A stretch of 64,000 nucleotides of DNA from Flavobacterium sp. WC2421. GTDB lineage: Bacteria; Bacteroidota; Bacteroidia; Flavobacteriales; Flavobacteriaceae. The stretch lies in contig NZ_CP162004.1 of assembly GCF_040822115.1 (NCBI RefSeq), forward strand, positions 2,604,001 to 2,668,000, in the 5' to 3' direction. Below the pieces are notes generated by a model. That model did no database searches, had not been told where the DNA came from, and was given only the letters and a program-made list of their open reading frames with translations. The position numbers and the translations under genes are program-made. Positions 55,685 to 64,000 of the stretch are shown here, piece after piece (position 1 is the first letter of the stretch; each line of letters starts with the position of its first letter).

Positions 55685-57139
55685 ATGAAAAAGATATATA
55701 TATCAGCATTTGTCCTTTCGGCATTAATTTTCTCTGGATGTACTAATGATTTTTTAGATACAAAGCAAACAGAAACCATATCAACTACAGATTTAGCCTT
55801 GTTTAATAATGATGCTGGAGCTCAAGGTTTTGTCACGGCTATTTACAGTAAATTCACAGATTGGAACATGAGTTCTTTCTCATGGATAGGGCTATCAAGT
55901 ATCACATCTGATGATGCGGACAAAGGTTCTTCTCCAGGAGATACAGGATCAGATAAAGATTTAATGGATGCATTAACTTACAACTCATCAAGTGGTTCAG
56001 TTGAAGAAGTGTTTACAGCTAATTATCAAGGTATTAATAAATGCAACCAGGCTTTATCCTTTCTTCCTCAATTAGACCAAGCCGATGCTAATTTGAGAGC
56101 TCGATTAATGGGTGAAGCCAAGTTTTTAAGAGCATTTATGTACTTTACTTTAGTAAAAACATACGGAGGTGTTCCAATTGTGGATCATTTACCAAATCCT
56201 TCTTCAGAGGAAGATAGAGTAATGCAGTTAACTCGTCGTAGTACAACAGAAGTTTATGCTTTTATTGTGAGTGATTTAACGGATGCTATTGCTGTTTTGC
56301 CTGCAAAAGGGACCTATAGTGCTTCTGAAAAAGGAAGAGCTTCTATAGGGGCTGCTTATGCTTTGTTATCTAAAGTGTATTTGTACCAAAAAGAATGGCA
56401 AAAAGCTTTGGAAAATGCAAATTTAGTTGTGGGATATAGCTTGGCAACAGATTATGCTTCACAATATAAAATCACAGGAGAAAATGATTCGGAATCTATT
56501 TTTGAAATTCAAGGAACTGGTTCGACTCCAGCCAAAGGAATTCAAGGTTATTCTGCTACCCAAGGCGCTCGTGGTGCTGGTGGATGGGGTTGGGGATTCA
56601 ACACGCCTTCAATGAGTTTAGTGAATGCTTATGAAGTAGGTGATGTTAGAAAAAATGCAACAATCATTTTTGCAGGAACCACTTTGTATGATGGTAGAGT
56701 AGTGCCACTAACCGTTGAAAATCCAAGATACAATTACAAAGCGTATTCTTCGGCTTATACTGATGCTTGGGATTCTGATGTAAATATTAAATACTTAAGA
56801 TATGCCGAAGTTTTATTAATAAAGGCAGAGGCTATGAATGAATTGGGGCAAACGGCGACTGCAATTCCAATTTTAAACCAAATTAGAAATAGAGCAGGTT
56901 TAGCTAATACTACTGCCGTTTCTCAAGCAGATGTTAGAACTGCTATTTGGAAAGAAAGAAGAGTTGAGTTGGCTTTTGAACATGATAGATTCTATGATCT
57001 TGTAAGAACAGGTCAAGCAGCAGCTGCATTTGCTATTGATGGGAAAACATTTACTGTAGGTAAAAATGAACTTTTCCCAATGCCTCAAAAATTTATTAGT
57101 GAAGCAAATGGTTTATCGACTCAAAATCCTGGGTACTAA
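55685..57139 (+). CDS. SusD/RagB-family surface glycan-binding lipoprotein
   Basis: 484 residues with a lipoprotein signal (LSALIFSGCTNDFLDT). Helical TPR-like SusD fold, with the hallmarks GEAKFLRAFMYFTLVKTYGG and IWKERRVELAFEHDRFYDLV. It caps the SusC channel and captures the glycan. It starts 4 bp after the susC stop, so the two are translated together. Confidence 0.97.
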   Translation: MKKIYISAFVLSALIFSGCTNDFLDTKQTETISTTDLALFNNDAGAQGFVTAIYSKFTDWNMSSFSWIGLSSITSDDADKGSSPGDTGSDKDLMDALTYNSSSGSVEEVFTANYQGINKCNQALSFLPQLDQADANLRARLMGEAKFLRAFMYFTLVKTYGGVPIVDHLPNPSSEEDRVMQLTRRSTTEVYAFIVSDLTDAIAVLPAKGTYSASEKGRASIGAAYALLSKVYLYQKEWQKALENANLVVGYSLATDYASQYKITGENDSESIFEIQGTGSTPAKGIQGYSATQGARGAGGWGWGFNTPSMSLVNAYEVGDVRKNATIIFAGTTLYDGRVVPLTVENPRYNYKAYSSAYTDAWDSDVNIKYLRYAEVLLIKAEAMNELGQTATAIPILNQIRNRAGLANTTAVSQADVRTAIWKERRVELAFEHDRFYDLVRTGQAAAAFAIDGKTFTVGKNELFPMPQKFISEANGLSTQNPGY

Positions 57140-57157
57140 TTTTTTAAAATTGTAATT

Positions 57158-58135
57158 ATGAAAAAAAATAAATTTATATATTTTCTTGCCTCAATTGTTG
57201 CAGCTCCATTTTTTGTAAGCTGTGCTGGAGATAGCTTAGATACAGTTAATAGCCCAATTGCCTATGAAGCAATTGGTGGCTATGATAACTCAGATGATAT
57301 TGCTGCAAGTAACTTACTTGTCAAATTAAGTTTTGATGATAATTTAACTGATAGTAAAAACAATATTACTGGATTAGTTGGTAAAAACGTTGGGTACACT
57401 CAAGGAATAAAAGGGAATGCCTATAATGGTTCAAGCTCTGAAGAGCGTTATGCAATTGGAAATGCTACAACTGCAATTACATCTTTAAACAATTATACAA
57501 TTTCATTTTGGATGAATACGGCTAATACTGTTGATCCTGGAACTCCAGGTCAAGGTAAAGGGGCACAAGGTATTTTTTCTATTGTAAGACCACTTGAATT
57601 TTGGGGTGGAATTAATGTTTTTATGGAAAATCCTGATGGCGCTTTCCCAAACAGAATCAGATTAAAATTAGGTGTTGAGAATGGAAGAGCTGGAGTTGCT
57701 TGGAGAGGGCAAGGCGCTATCATGAATTTAGACAATAGTTTGAACCAATGGGTCCATGTTGTATTTAGTTATAATGCTACAAATAGTACAATTTCGGCCT
57801 ATGTAAACGGTGAATTAGCTACTAATTTATCTGGTTTTGCTTATGCGCCTTCGGCTGGTGTTGCAGGTGTTGCTACATGGTATGCTGATAATCCAGGAAG
57901 TTTGGACAATATGAATAATGCTCCTAAATACGGAAATTTTGAAATGGCAGGCACCAATGGTAAAGTTGTTTTTGGAACACACCAATTTGAAACTACGCCT
58001 GCACTTAATAATGGTTCACAACAAGATTGGGCTACTAGTTATGCAGGATTAATGGATGAATTCAGAATTTATAATGTTTCCCTTTCTAATAATGATGTGA
58101 AAGCATTGTACTTGTTAGAAAAAGACAATAGATAA
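57158..58135 (+). CDS. LamG-domain surface lipoprotein
   Basis: 325 residues with a lipoprotein signal (VAAPFFVSCAGDS). One laminin-G/concanavalin-A-like jelly-roll domain covers most of the protein: LLVKLSFDDNLTDSKNNITG, YTISFWMNTANTVDPG and LMDEFRIYNVSLSNNDVKAL are typical strands. Such proteins in sus loci bind glycan at the cell surface (SGBP-like). No catalytic residues of a glucanase are apparent. The third gene of the operon, 18 bp after susD, and closed by a terminator. Confidence 0.88.
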   Translation: MKKNKFIYFLASIVAAPFFVSCAGDSLDTVNSPIAYEAIGGYDNSDDIAASNLLVKLSFDDNLTDSKNNITGLVGKNVGYTQGIKGNAYNGSSSEERYAIGNATTAITSLNNYTISFWMNTANTVDPGTPGQGKGAQGIFSIVRPLEFWGGINVFMENPDGAFPNRIRLKLGVENGRAGVAWRGQGAIMNLDNSLNQWVHVVFSYNATNSTISAYVNGELATNLSGFAYAPSAGVAGVATWYADNPGSLDNMNNAPKYGNFEMAGTNGKVVFGTHQFETTPALNNGSQQDWATSYAGLMDEFRIYNVSLSNNDVKALYLLEKDNR

Positions 58136-58145
58136 AAAATCAGAT

Positions 58146-58175
58146 AAACCTCTAGTTTTTTAAACTAGAGGTTTA
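58146..58175 (+). terminator. Terminator between the binding-protein genes and the enzyme genes
   Basis: AAACCTCTAGTTT (58146-58158) and AAACTAGAGGTTT (58162-58174) form a 13 bp perfect stem with a very short loop. The following tract is TTAATTATT and not a pure T-run. It may lower expression of the enzymes relative to SusCD. Confidence 0.75.
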
Positions 58176-58201
58176 ATTATTAATCCTATTATTTTATTAC
58201 G

Positions 58202-59590
58202 ATGAAGATTTCATTATGTTTAGTAGCCCTGATTAGTCTTTTTAATTCTTGCTCGTCTTCTAGCCCAGATACAAAAGGTGGTACGGGAACTCCATTACCT
58301 ACTACTCCTACAGCACCTATAACTGCTTTAACAGATACGGAAGTTTTAGACCAAGTTCAAAAAGATGCCATAAAGTATTTTTGGGATTATGCTGAACCCA
58401 ACTCAAAATTAGGAAGAGAACGATATCATACAGACAATCCTAGTTTCGAAGCAAACAAAGTCACAACTGGAGGTTCTGGTTTTGGGTTAATGTCATTGAT
58501 TGTTGGAATTGATAGAGGTTTTATTCCAAGAGTTGAAGCCGTAACTAGAATGACTACTGCAATGGATTTTCTTGATAAAGCGGATCGTTTTCATGGAGCT
58601 TGGGCACATTGGATGGATGGAGCAACTGGTCACGCAATTTCATTTGGTAATAAAGATGATGGTGGTGATATCGTTGAAACAGCTTTCCTGTGTCAAGGAT
58701 TGATTGCTGTAAGAGAATATTTTAAAAACGGAAATACCCAAGAAATGGCATTATCGGCCAAAGCTGATAATTTATGGAAAGGGGTAGAATGGAGTTGGTA
58801 TACTAATGGAGAAAACGCCATGTATTGGCATTGGTCTCCTACGTATCAATGGGAAATGAAATTCAAATTAGAAGGGTATAACGAATGTTTGATTGCTTAT
58901 ATTCTAGGAGCAGCTTCACCTACTCATCCAATTCCTGCCGCGGCATATCATGAAGGATGGGCAAGAAGCGGAACTATTGTAACTGGAAAAACACAATATG
59001 GAATTCCTTTAATCTTTAAATACAATACGGTTTCTGGAAATGCAGGTCCTTTGTTTTGGGCACAATATTCTTACTTAGGATTAGATCCTTCTCAATTATC
59101 GGATCAATATGCAAACTATTGGGATTTGACTCAAAATCAAGCTAAAATTATTTATACTCATTGTGTTACTAATCCAAAAGGATGGAAAGGGTATTCAGAT
59201 AAATGCTGGGGGCTTACCGCTAGTTATTCTCGAAATGCCGATGGAACAACTGGGTATTCAGCTCATGATACTGATAATGATTTAGGAGTGATAACACCAA
59301 CAGCAGCGCTTTCATCATTTCCTTATACTCCAACAGAATCCATGAAGTTTCTACATTATTTATATGATGAGAAAAAATCAGATTACGTAGGAATTGCAGG
59401 ACCTTATGATGCATTTTCACCGAATTACAACTGGGTTACACCGCGTTATTTAGCGATTGATCAAGGAACGATTGCTCCCATGATTGAAAATTACCGTTCG
59501 GGTTTAATTTGGAAATTATTTATGAATGCTCCAGAAGTAAAACCCGGCTTAGAAAAATTAGGATTTCATTCGACTAAATATAATTTTTAA
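58202..59590 (+). CDS. GH144-type endo-beta-1,2-glucanase (glucoamylase-like), lipoprotein
   Basis: 462 residues with a lipoprotein signal (VALISLFNSCSSSS). The (alpha/alpha)6 glucoamylase-like domain (PF10091) starts at VQKDAIKYFWDYAEP. KVTTGGSGFGLMSLIVGIDR, GDIVETAFLCQGLIAVREYF, YWHWSPTYQWEMKFKLEGYN and LGLDPSQLSDQYANYW are conserved in this family. Characterised GH144 members cleave beta-1,2-glucan to sophorose-type oligosaccharides. The family also contains uncharacterised specificities. Placed on the surface or periplasm by its lipid anchor. Confidence 0.85.
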   Translation: MKISLCLVALISLFNSCSSSSPDTKGGTGTPLPTTPTAPITALTDTEVLDQVQKDAIKYFWDYAEPNSKLGRERYHTDNPSFEANKVTTGGSGFGLMSLIVGIDRGFIPRVEAVTRMTTAMDFLDKADRFHGAWAHWMDGATGHAISFGNKDDGGDIVETAFLCQGLIAVREYFKNGNTQEMALSAKADNLWKGVEWSWYTNGENAMYWHWSPTYQWEMKFKLEGYNECLIAYILGAASPTHPIPAAAYHEGWARSGTIVTGKTQYGIPLIFKYNTVSGNAGPLFWAQYSYLGLDPSQLSDQYANYWDLTQNQAKIIYTHCVTNPKGWKGYSDKCWGLTASYSRNADGTTGYSAHDTDNDLGVITPTAALSSFPYTPTESMKFLHYLYDEKKSDYVGIAGPYDAFSPNYNWVTPRYLAIDQGTIAPMIENYRSGLIWKLFMNAPEVKPGLEKLGFHSTKYNF

Positions 59591-59596
59591 AGAATT

Positions 59597-60298
59597 ATGA
59601 AATATAAAATTGTATTAATTGCCCTTTTATTTTCTTTTATAACGTATGCCCAAAAAGATATAAATGGAATACTAAAAACCGAAATCGTGCAAAAACACGA
59701 AATGGGTTACGCCTTACATATTCCAGTGAATACAAAAGAGAAAAAACCATTAATCATTTTTCTTCATGGTTCAGGTGAAAAAGGAACGGACATTGAAAAA
59801 GTAAAAATTCATGGGCCTTTTAAATATTTAAAAACACATGATTTAGACGCCTATGTTTTAGCTCCGCAATGTCCTGAAAATGAAGAATGGGACAATGAAG
59901 TATTGTATCGATTGATTTTAAAAATTGAAAAAGAAAACAATATTGATCCAAACCGAATATACCTTACGGGATTAAGTTTAGGTGGTTGGGGATCTTATAA
60001 TCTCGCGTTTGCACATCCTAATCTATTTGCTGCTCTAGTTCCAATTTCGGGTTTTGTCGATTTAATTCAATTAGAACAGGCTTGCACGATTGCAACTATT
60101 CCCACTCATATTTTTCACGGTTTAATGGATGATGTTGTAAATCTAGATTATGCAATTGCAATTTATAAAGAACTAAAAAAATGCAATGGAAATGTAGAGC
60201 TAACCATTTTTGATGATTCAGGACATGATAGTTGGTCTCGAGTATATGACAACAAAGAAATTTATGATTGGATGTTCCAACAAATAAAAAAACAATAA
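59597..60298 (+). CDS. Exported alpha/beta-hydrolase (carboxylesterase-like)
   Basis: 233 residues with a signal peptide (MKYKIVLIALLFSFITYAQ). The nucleophile elbow GLSLGGWGSYN has the G-x-S-x-G motif. The acid is probably in HGLMDDVVN and the histidine in DDSGHDSWSR. HGSGEKGTD carries the oxyanion region. It is of the phospholipase/carboxylesterase or PHB depolymerase-like type. In a glycan locus it may remove acyl groups from the polymer. It starts 6 bp after the GH144 stop and ends 3 bp before the GH3 start. Confidence 0.85.
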   Translation: MKYKIVLIALLFSFITYAQKDINGILKTEIVQKHEMGYALHIPVNTKEKKPLIIFLHGSGEKGTDIEKVKIHGPFKYLKTHDLDAYVLAPQCPENEEWDNEVLYRLILKIEKENNIDPNRIYLTGLSLGGWGSYNLAFAHPNLFAALVPISGFVDLIQLEQACTIATIPTHIFHGLMDDVVNLDYAIAIYKELKKCNGNVELTIFDDSGHDSWSRVYDNKEIYDWMFQQIKKQ

Positions 60299-60301
60299 GA
60301 A

Positions 60302-62599
60302 ATGAATAACAAATTTATCATAGTGTTTTTGTGTTTTTCAGTCTTTGGCTTCAGCCAAAAAAAGGGAAATAAAAAAGCAGAAATTATTAAACCAAAAGCA
60401 GAGTTTGTTGCCGAATTAATGGCAAAGATGACTTTGGATGAAAAAATAGGGCAATTAAACTTACCCACTTCAGGCGATATTACTACTGGTGCGGCCAATA
60501 GTTCCAATGTTGCTAAAAATATTGAAGAAGGTAAAGTAGGCGGTTTATTTAATATAAAATCGGTTCAAAAAATCAAAGAAGTTCAAAAGATTGCTGTTGA
60601 AAAAAGCCGACTAAAAATTCCATTGCTTTTTGGAATGGACGTTATTCACGGGTACGAAACCACTTTTCCTATTCCACTTGGATTGTCTTGTACTTGGGAC
60701 ATGAAGTTGATTGAAAGAAGTGCTCAAATTGCAGCACAAGAAGCAAGCGCCGATGGGATTAACTGGACTTTTTCACCAATGGTTGATATTTCACGCGATC
60801 CACGTTGGGGAAGAGTTTCTGAAGGTTCTGGTGAAGACCCATTTTTAGGAAGTGCTATTGCAAAAGCAATGGTGCAGGGATACCAAGGAAATAATTTAGC
60901 AAACAACAATACAATTTTGTCATGTGTAAAACATTTTGCATTATATGGGGCTCCAGAAGCGGGTCGTGATTACAATACGGTCGATATGAGCCGAATCAAA
61001 ATGTACAATGATTATTTTCCTCCTTACAAAGCGGCGATTGATGCTGGTGTAGGTTCTGTAATGGCTTCTTTCAACGAGATTGATGGAATTCCAGCTACAG
61101 GGAATAAATGGTTGATGACAGATGTGTTGAGAAAACAATGGGGCTTTAAAGGTTTTGTAGTTACTGATTTTACAGGAATTCCAGAAATGATTCAGCATGG
61201 TATGGGTGATTTACAAACCGTATCAGCACTAGCACTAAATGCTGGAATTGAAATGGACATGGTAGGAGAAGGTTTTTTAACTACTTTGAAAAAATCATTA
61301 GACGAAAAGAAAGTAAGTTTAGCACAAATTGACAACGCCGTTAAATTGATTCTTGATGCAAAATATGATTTAGGTTTGTTCCAAGATCCTTATAAATATT
61401 GTGATGTAAATAGAGCAAAAACAGAAATTTTTACAAAAGATCACAGAGCCGAAGCTAGAAATACAGCGGCACAATCCTTGGTTTTGCTTAAAAATCAAAA
61501 TCAATTACTTCCATTAAAAAAGACTGGAACTATTGCTGTGATTGGCCCTTTGGCTGATGCTAAAGAAAATATGGCAGGAACTTGGAGTGTAGCTACCAAT
61601 ATGGATAAATCTATTTCTCTTTTGGCAGGAATTAAGGAAGTAACAGGAAATGCGAATGTGCTTTATGCCAAAGGAAGTAATCTAGATTATGATGCTGTTT
61701 TTGAACAAAACGCAACCATGTTTGGCAAAACTTTACACCGAGATAATAGAACAAGTGCGGAGTTATTAGTGGAAGCGTTAAAAATAGCTAGTCAATCGGA
61801 TGTGATTGTTGCGGCTCTAGGAGAATCTGCTGAAATGAGTGGAGAAAGCAGTAGCCGTACTAAACTGGAAATTCCGCAAGCTCAAAAAGACTTATTGCAA
61901 GAATTACTTAAAACTGGAAAACCAGTTGTTCTGGTATTGTTTACAGGACGTCCATTGGTTTTAGTACAAGAAAACGAAACTGTTCCAGCAATATTGAATA
62001 CTTGGTTTGCGGGTAGCGAAGCTGGTTCAGCAATTGCCGATGTTTTATTTGGTGATGTAAATCCTTCGGGTAAATTATCAGCAACATTTCCTAGAAGTGT
62101 AGGACAAGTGCCTATTTATTACAATCAAAAAAATACAGGAAGACCTCTTGGTAATAAAGAAGGAAAGTTTGAAAAATTCAGATCAAATTATATTGATGAA
62201 AGAAACGAACCTTTATATCCTTTTGGTTTTGGATTGAGTTATACCACATTTAAATATTCAAATTTAAAAATCTCATCGGAGAAAATGAACGTCAATGATA
62301 CGGTAAAAGTAAGTGTTGACGTTACTAATGACGGAAATTACGATGGAAAAGAAGTAGTTCAATTGTACATTAGAGATTTAGTGGGTTCAGTTACCAGACC
62401 CATAAAAGAGTTAAAAGGATTTCAAAAAATATTCCTTAAAAAAGGAGAAACACAAATAGTGACTTTTGAAATATCAGAAGAAACATTAAAATTTTATAAT
62501 TCCGAATTGCAATTTGCTGCTGAGCCGGGTGCTTTTGAGGCTTTTGTAGGTACAAATTCTGATACGGATATGAAAGTTGTTTTTGAGTTGAATAAATAG
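60302..62599 (+). CDS. bglX: Glycoside hydrolase family 3 beta-glucosidase
   Basis: 765 residues with a signal peptide (MNNKFIIVFLCFSVFGFSQ). The N-terminal barrel has VDISRDPRWGRVSEGSGEDP and the nucleophile Asp in FVVTDFTGIPEM (the usual SDW is TDF here). The second domain has ALGESAEMSGESSSRTKLEI with the candidate acid/base Glu. The C-terminal fibronectin-like domain begins at about residue 650. It resembles BglX and would release glucose from the oligosaccharides produced by the GH144 enzyme. It is followed by a terminator. Confidence 0.95.
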   Translation: MNNKFIIVFLCFSVFGFSQKKGNKKAEIIKPKAEFVAELMAKMTLDEKIGQLNLPTSGDITTGAANSSNVAKNIEEGKVGGLFNIKSVQKIKEVQKIAVEKSRLKIPLLFGMDVIHGYETTFPIPLGLSCTWDMKLIERSAQIAAQEASADGINWTFSPMVDISRDPRWGRVSEGSGEDPFLGSAIAKAMVQGYQGNNLANNNTILSCVKHFALYGAPEAGRDYNTVDMSRIKMYNDYFPPYKAAIDAGVGSVMASFNEIDGIPATGNKWLMTDVLRKQWGFKGFVVTDFTGIPEMIQHGMGDLQTVSALALNAGIEMDMVGEGFLTTLKKSLDEKKVSLAQIDNAVKLILDAKYDLGLFQDPYKYCDVNRAKTEIFTKDHRAEARNTAAQSLVLLKNQNQLLPLKKTGTIAVIGPLADAKENMAGTWSVATNMDKSISLLAGIKEVTGNANVLYAKGSNLDYDAVFEQNATMFGKTLHRDNRTSAELLVEALKIASQSDVIVAALGESAEMSGESSSRTKLEIPQAQKDLLQELLKTGKPVVLVLFTGRPLVLVQENETVPAILNTWFAGSEAGSAIADVLFGDVNPSGKLSATFPRSVGQVPIYYNQKNTGRPLGNKEGKFEKFRSNYIDERNEPLYPFGFGLSYTTFKYSNLKISSEKMNVNDTVKVSVDVTNDGNYDGKEVVQLYIRDLVGSVTRPIKELKGFQKIFLKKGETQIVTFEISEETLKFYNSELQFAAEPGAFEAFVGTNSDTDMKVVFELNK

Positions 62600-62623
62600 T
62601 TTGGTTTTTATTTTACTTGGTTT

Positions 62624-62656
62624 ACCCTTCAGTTTAAGTACTGGAGGGTTTTTTTA
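62624..62656 (+). terminator. Terminator after the GH3 gene
   Basis: ACCCTTCAGT (62624-62633) and ACTGGAGGGT (62640-62649) form a 10 bp stem with one G-T pair, then a T-run. The GH97 gene downstream probably needs its own promoter. Confidence 0.85.
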
Positions 62657-62732
62657 TGTAAAATTGTATGCTACTATCTGTTACTTATAAGGTAAGAATT
62701 TGCTATTTTAGCAATTCTAAAAACGTTACTAA

Positions 62733-64000
62733 ATGAAATACTATTTCTCTTTTTTCCTTCTGTTTGCGATGAGTTTACTTCACGCACAAAGTATTCAATC
62801 TCCTTCCAATAAAATAACTTTAAATTTTAAACTTGCTGGAAATGGACAACCTGCTTACTCCGTTAATTATAAAAATAAGACAGTTATTCTTGAAAGTATT
62901 CTTGGAATAAAATTAAAAGAAAAACCAGCTTTAGACGCTAATTTTGAAATTACAACATCTACAAAAGCAACATTCAATGAGACTTGGCAACCCGTTTTAG
63001 GAGAACAAGCCAATATCGTTAATCATTACAACGAACTTACAATAGCACTAACTCAAAAAGGAACCAATGTAAAAATGAATATCATTTTTCGAGTTTTTGA
63101 TGAAGGAGTCGCTTTTAGATATGATTTTCCAAGACAAAAAGAATTGAATTATTTCATCATTTCTGATGAAGAAACACAGTTTAATTTAACTGACGACAAT
63201 AAAGTTTTTTGGATTCCTGGCGATTTTGACAGTAATGAATACGAATATAATGAAACCAAATTATCTGAAATTGATAATACCAAAATTAATATGAATAATG
63301 GAATTGGTGTAAAATCTATTCCAGGGAAATATATGGTTCAAACGCCATTGATGATGAAATCTCCGGCAGGATTATATCTCAATATTTTTGAAGCAGCAGT
63401 AGTGAATTATCCTGTGATGCATTTAAATGTGGGTGTAAACAATTATAAATTAACATCTCAATTAGTTCCTAATGCGATTGGAGATAAAGCCTATTTACAA
63501 ACGCCATGTGTATCGCCTTGGAGAACGATTATGGTGAGTGACGATGCAAGAGATATTGTGAGTTCCAAAATGATTTTAAACTTAAACGAGCCTTCAAAAA
63601 TTGAAGATACTTCATGGATCAAACCAATGAAATATGTTGGAATTTGGTGGGAAATGCATGTTGGTAAATCAACTTGGGATTATGCAGGTTCTCAAAATGC
63701 TACTAATTTTGCCGATGCTCCCAAAGCGTCAGGAAAACATGGAGCGACTACTGAAAATACAAAAAGATATATTGATTTTGCTGCTAAAAACGGTTTTGAT
63801 GGCGTTCTGGTAGAAGGATGGAATGTAGGTTGGGAAGATTGGAATGGAAACTGGAAAGAGGAAGTTTTTGATTTCACTACGCCTTATCCCGATTTTGATA
63901 TAGCTGCTATTTCGGCTTACGCCAAATCAAAAAACGTGAAAATGATTATGCACAATGAAACTTCGGGTTCTGTTGCTAATTTTGAGCGTCATTTAGATCG
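62733..64000 (+). CDS. Glycoside hydrolase family 97 protein, cut by the window edge
   Basis: 422 codons are visible and the 3' end lies outside the window. A signal peptide (MKYYFSFFLLFAMSLLHAQ) is followed by the GH97 N-terminal beta-sandwich (SPSNKITLNFKLAGNGQPAY, FRVFDEGVAFRYDFP) and the start of the barrel (MKYVGIWWEMHVGKSTWDY, FDGVLVEGWNVGWEDW, MIMHNETSGSVANFERHLD). GH97 enzymes are calcium-dependent alpha-glucosidases or alpha-galactosidases. An alpha-specific enzyme beside beta-glucan genes suggests a mixed or branched substrate, or a separate unit. Confidence 0.93.
   Translation, partial: MKYYFSFFLLFAMSLLHAQSIQSPSNKITLNFKLAGNGQPAYSVNYKNKTVILESILGIKLKEKPALDANFEITTSTKATFNETWQPVLGEQANIVNHYNELTIALTQKGTNVKMNIIFRVFDEGVAFRYDFPRQKELNYFIISDEETQFNLTDDNKVFWIPGDFDSNEYEYNETKLSEIDNTKINMNNGIGVKSIPGKYMVQTPLMMKSPAGLYLNIFEAAVVNYPVMHLNVGVNNYKLTSQLVPNAIGDKAYLQTPCVSPWRTIMVSDDARDIVSSKMILNLNEPSKIEDTSWIKPMKYVGIWWEMHVGKSTWDYAGSQNATNFADAPKASGKHGATTENTKRYIDFAAKNGFDGVLVEGWNVGWEDWNGNWKEEVFDFTTPYPDFDIAAISAYAKSKNVKMIMHNETSGSVANFERHLD

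Overview
The window comes from a low-GC member of the Bacteroidetes, most likely Flavobacterium or a close relative. Supporting signs are SusC/SusD paired genes, the TamL-TamB pair, signal peptides ending in FSQ/YAQ/CAQ, Bacteroidetes-type -7 boxes (TAnnTTTG), an NTF2-fold immunity protein of the YbbC/YhhH type, and very AT-rich intergenic DNA. I saw no rRNA, tRNA or CRISPR array.

Region 1 (1 to 15.6 kb) is the accessory part and the most interesting. It is an integron-like array of at least eight gene cassettes ending at a 584-residue tyrosine recombinase (13875-15629, minus strand). The cassettes are separated by seven imperfect palindromes of about 133-144 bp, plus the edge of an eighth at position 1. 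Each palindrome has an outer AAC...GTT box pair and 20-26 bp arms that are complementary within a site but differ between sites. The GTT-side box of one site is complementary to the AAC-side box of the next site, which is the hallmark of integron attC sites. The recombinase lacks the IntI-specific insertion and carries a long N-terminal region instead. Cargo: an NTF2-fold immunity protein, AraC regulator plus NmrA-like oxidoreductase, a caspase-like peptidase, a beta-lactamase-fold hydrolase plus membrane AraC regulator, a small membrane protein, an orphan DNA methyltransferase, a DUF1036/MORN protein and an unknown exported protein. Two nearly identical IS1182-family elements (1715 bp) have each landed in the same ACGT of two different attC-like sites.

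Region 2 (15.6 to 42.5 kb) looks like ordinary chromosome. It holds a short-repeat tract, serine dehydratase, the TamB-TamL envelope pair, a Na/Pi cotransporter, a truncated hemoglobin, a hibernation factor beside a DUF255 gene remnant, and a set of small stress or metabolic enzymes with AraC regulators. It also holds a possible amidoligase near a CHAP/NlpC-like peptidase, and a toxin-antitoxin pair of the AbiEii type with a palindromic operator.

Region 3 (42.9 to 49.6 kb) is core metabolism: dnaK, corA, and pta-ackA for acetate and acetyl phosphate.

Region 4 (49.7 to 64 kb) is a polysaccharide utilization locus. A membrane-spanning propeller/LuxR regulator is followed by SusC, SusD, a LamG surface lipoprotein, a GH144-type glucanase, an esterase, a GH3 beta-glucosidase and a GH97 enzyme cut by the window edge. 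The enzyme set suggests beta-1,2-glucan or a related glucan as substrate.
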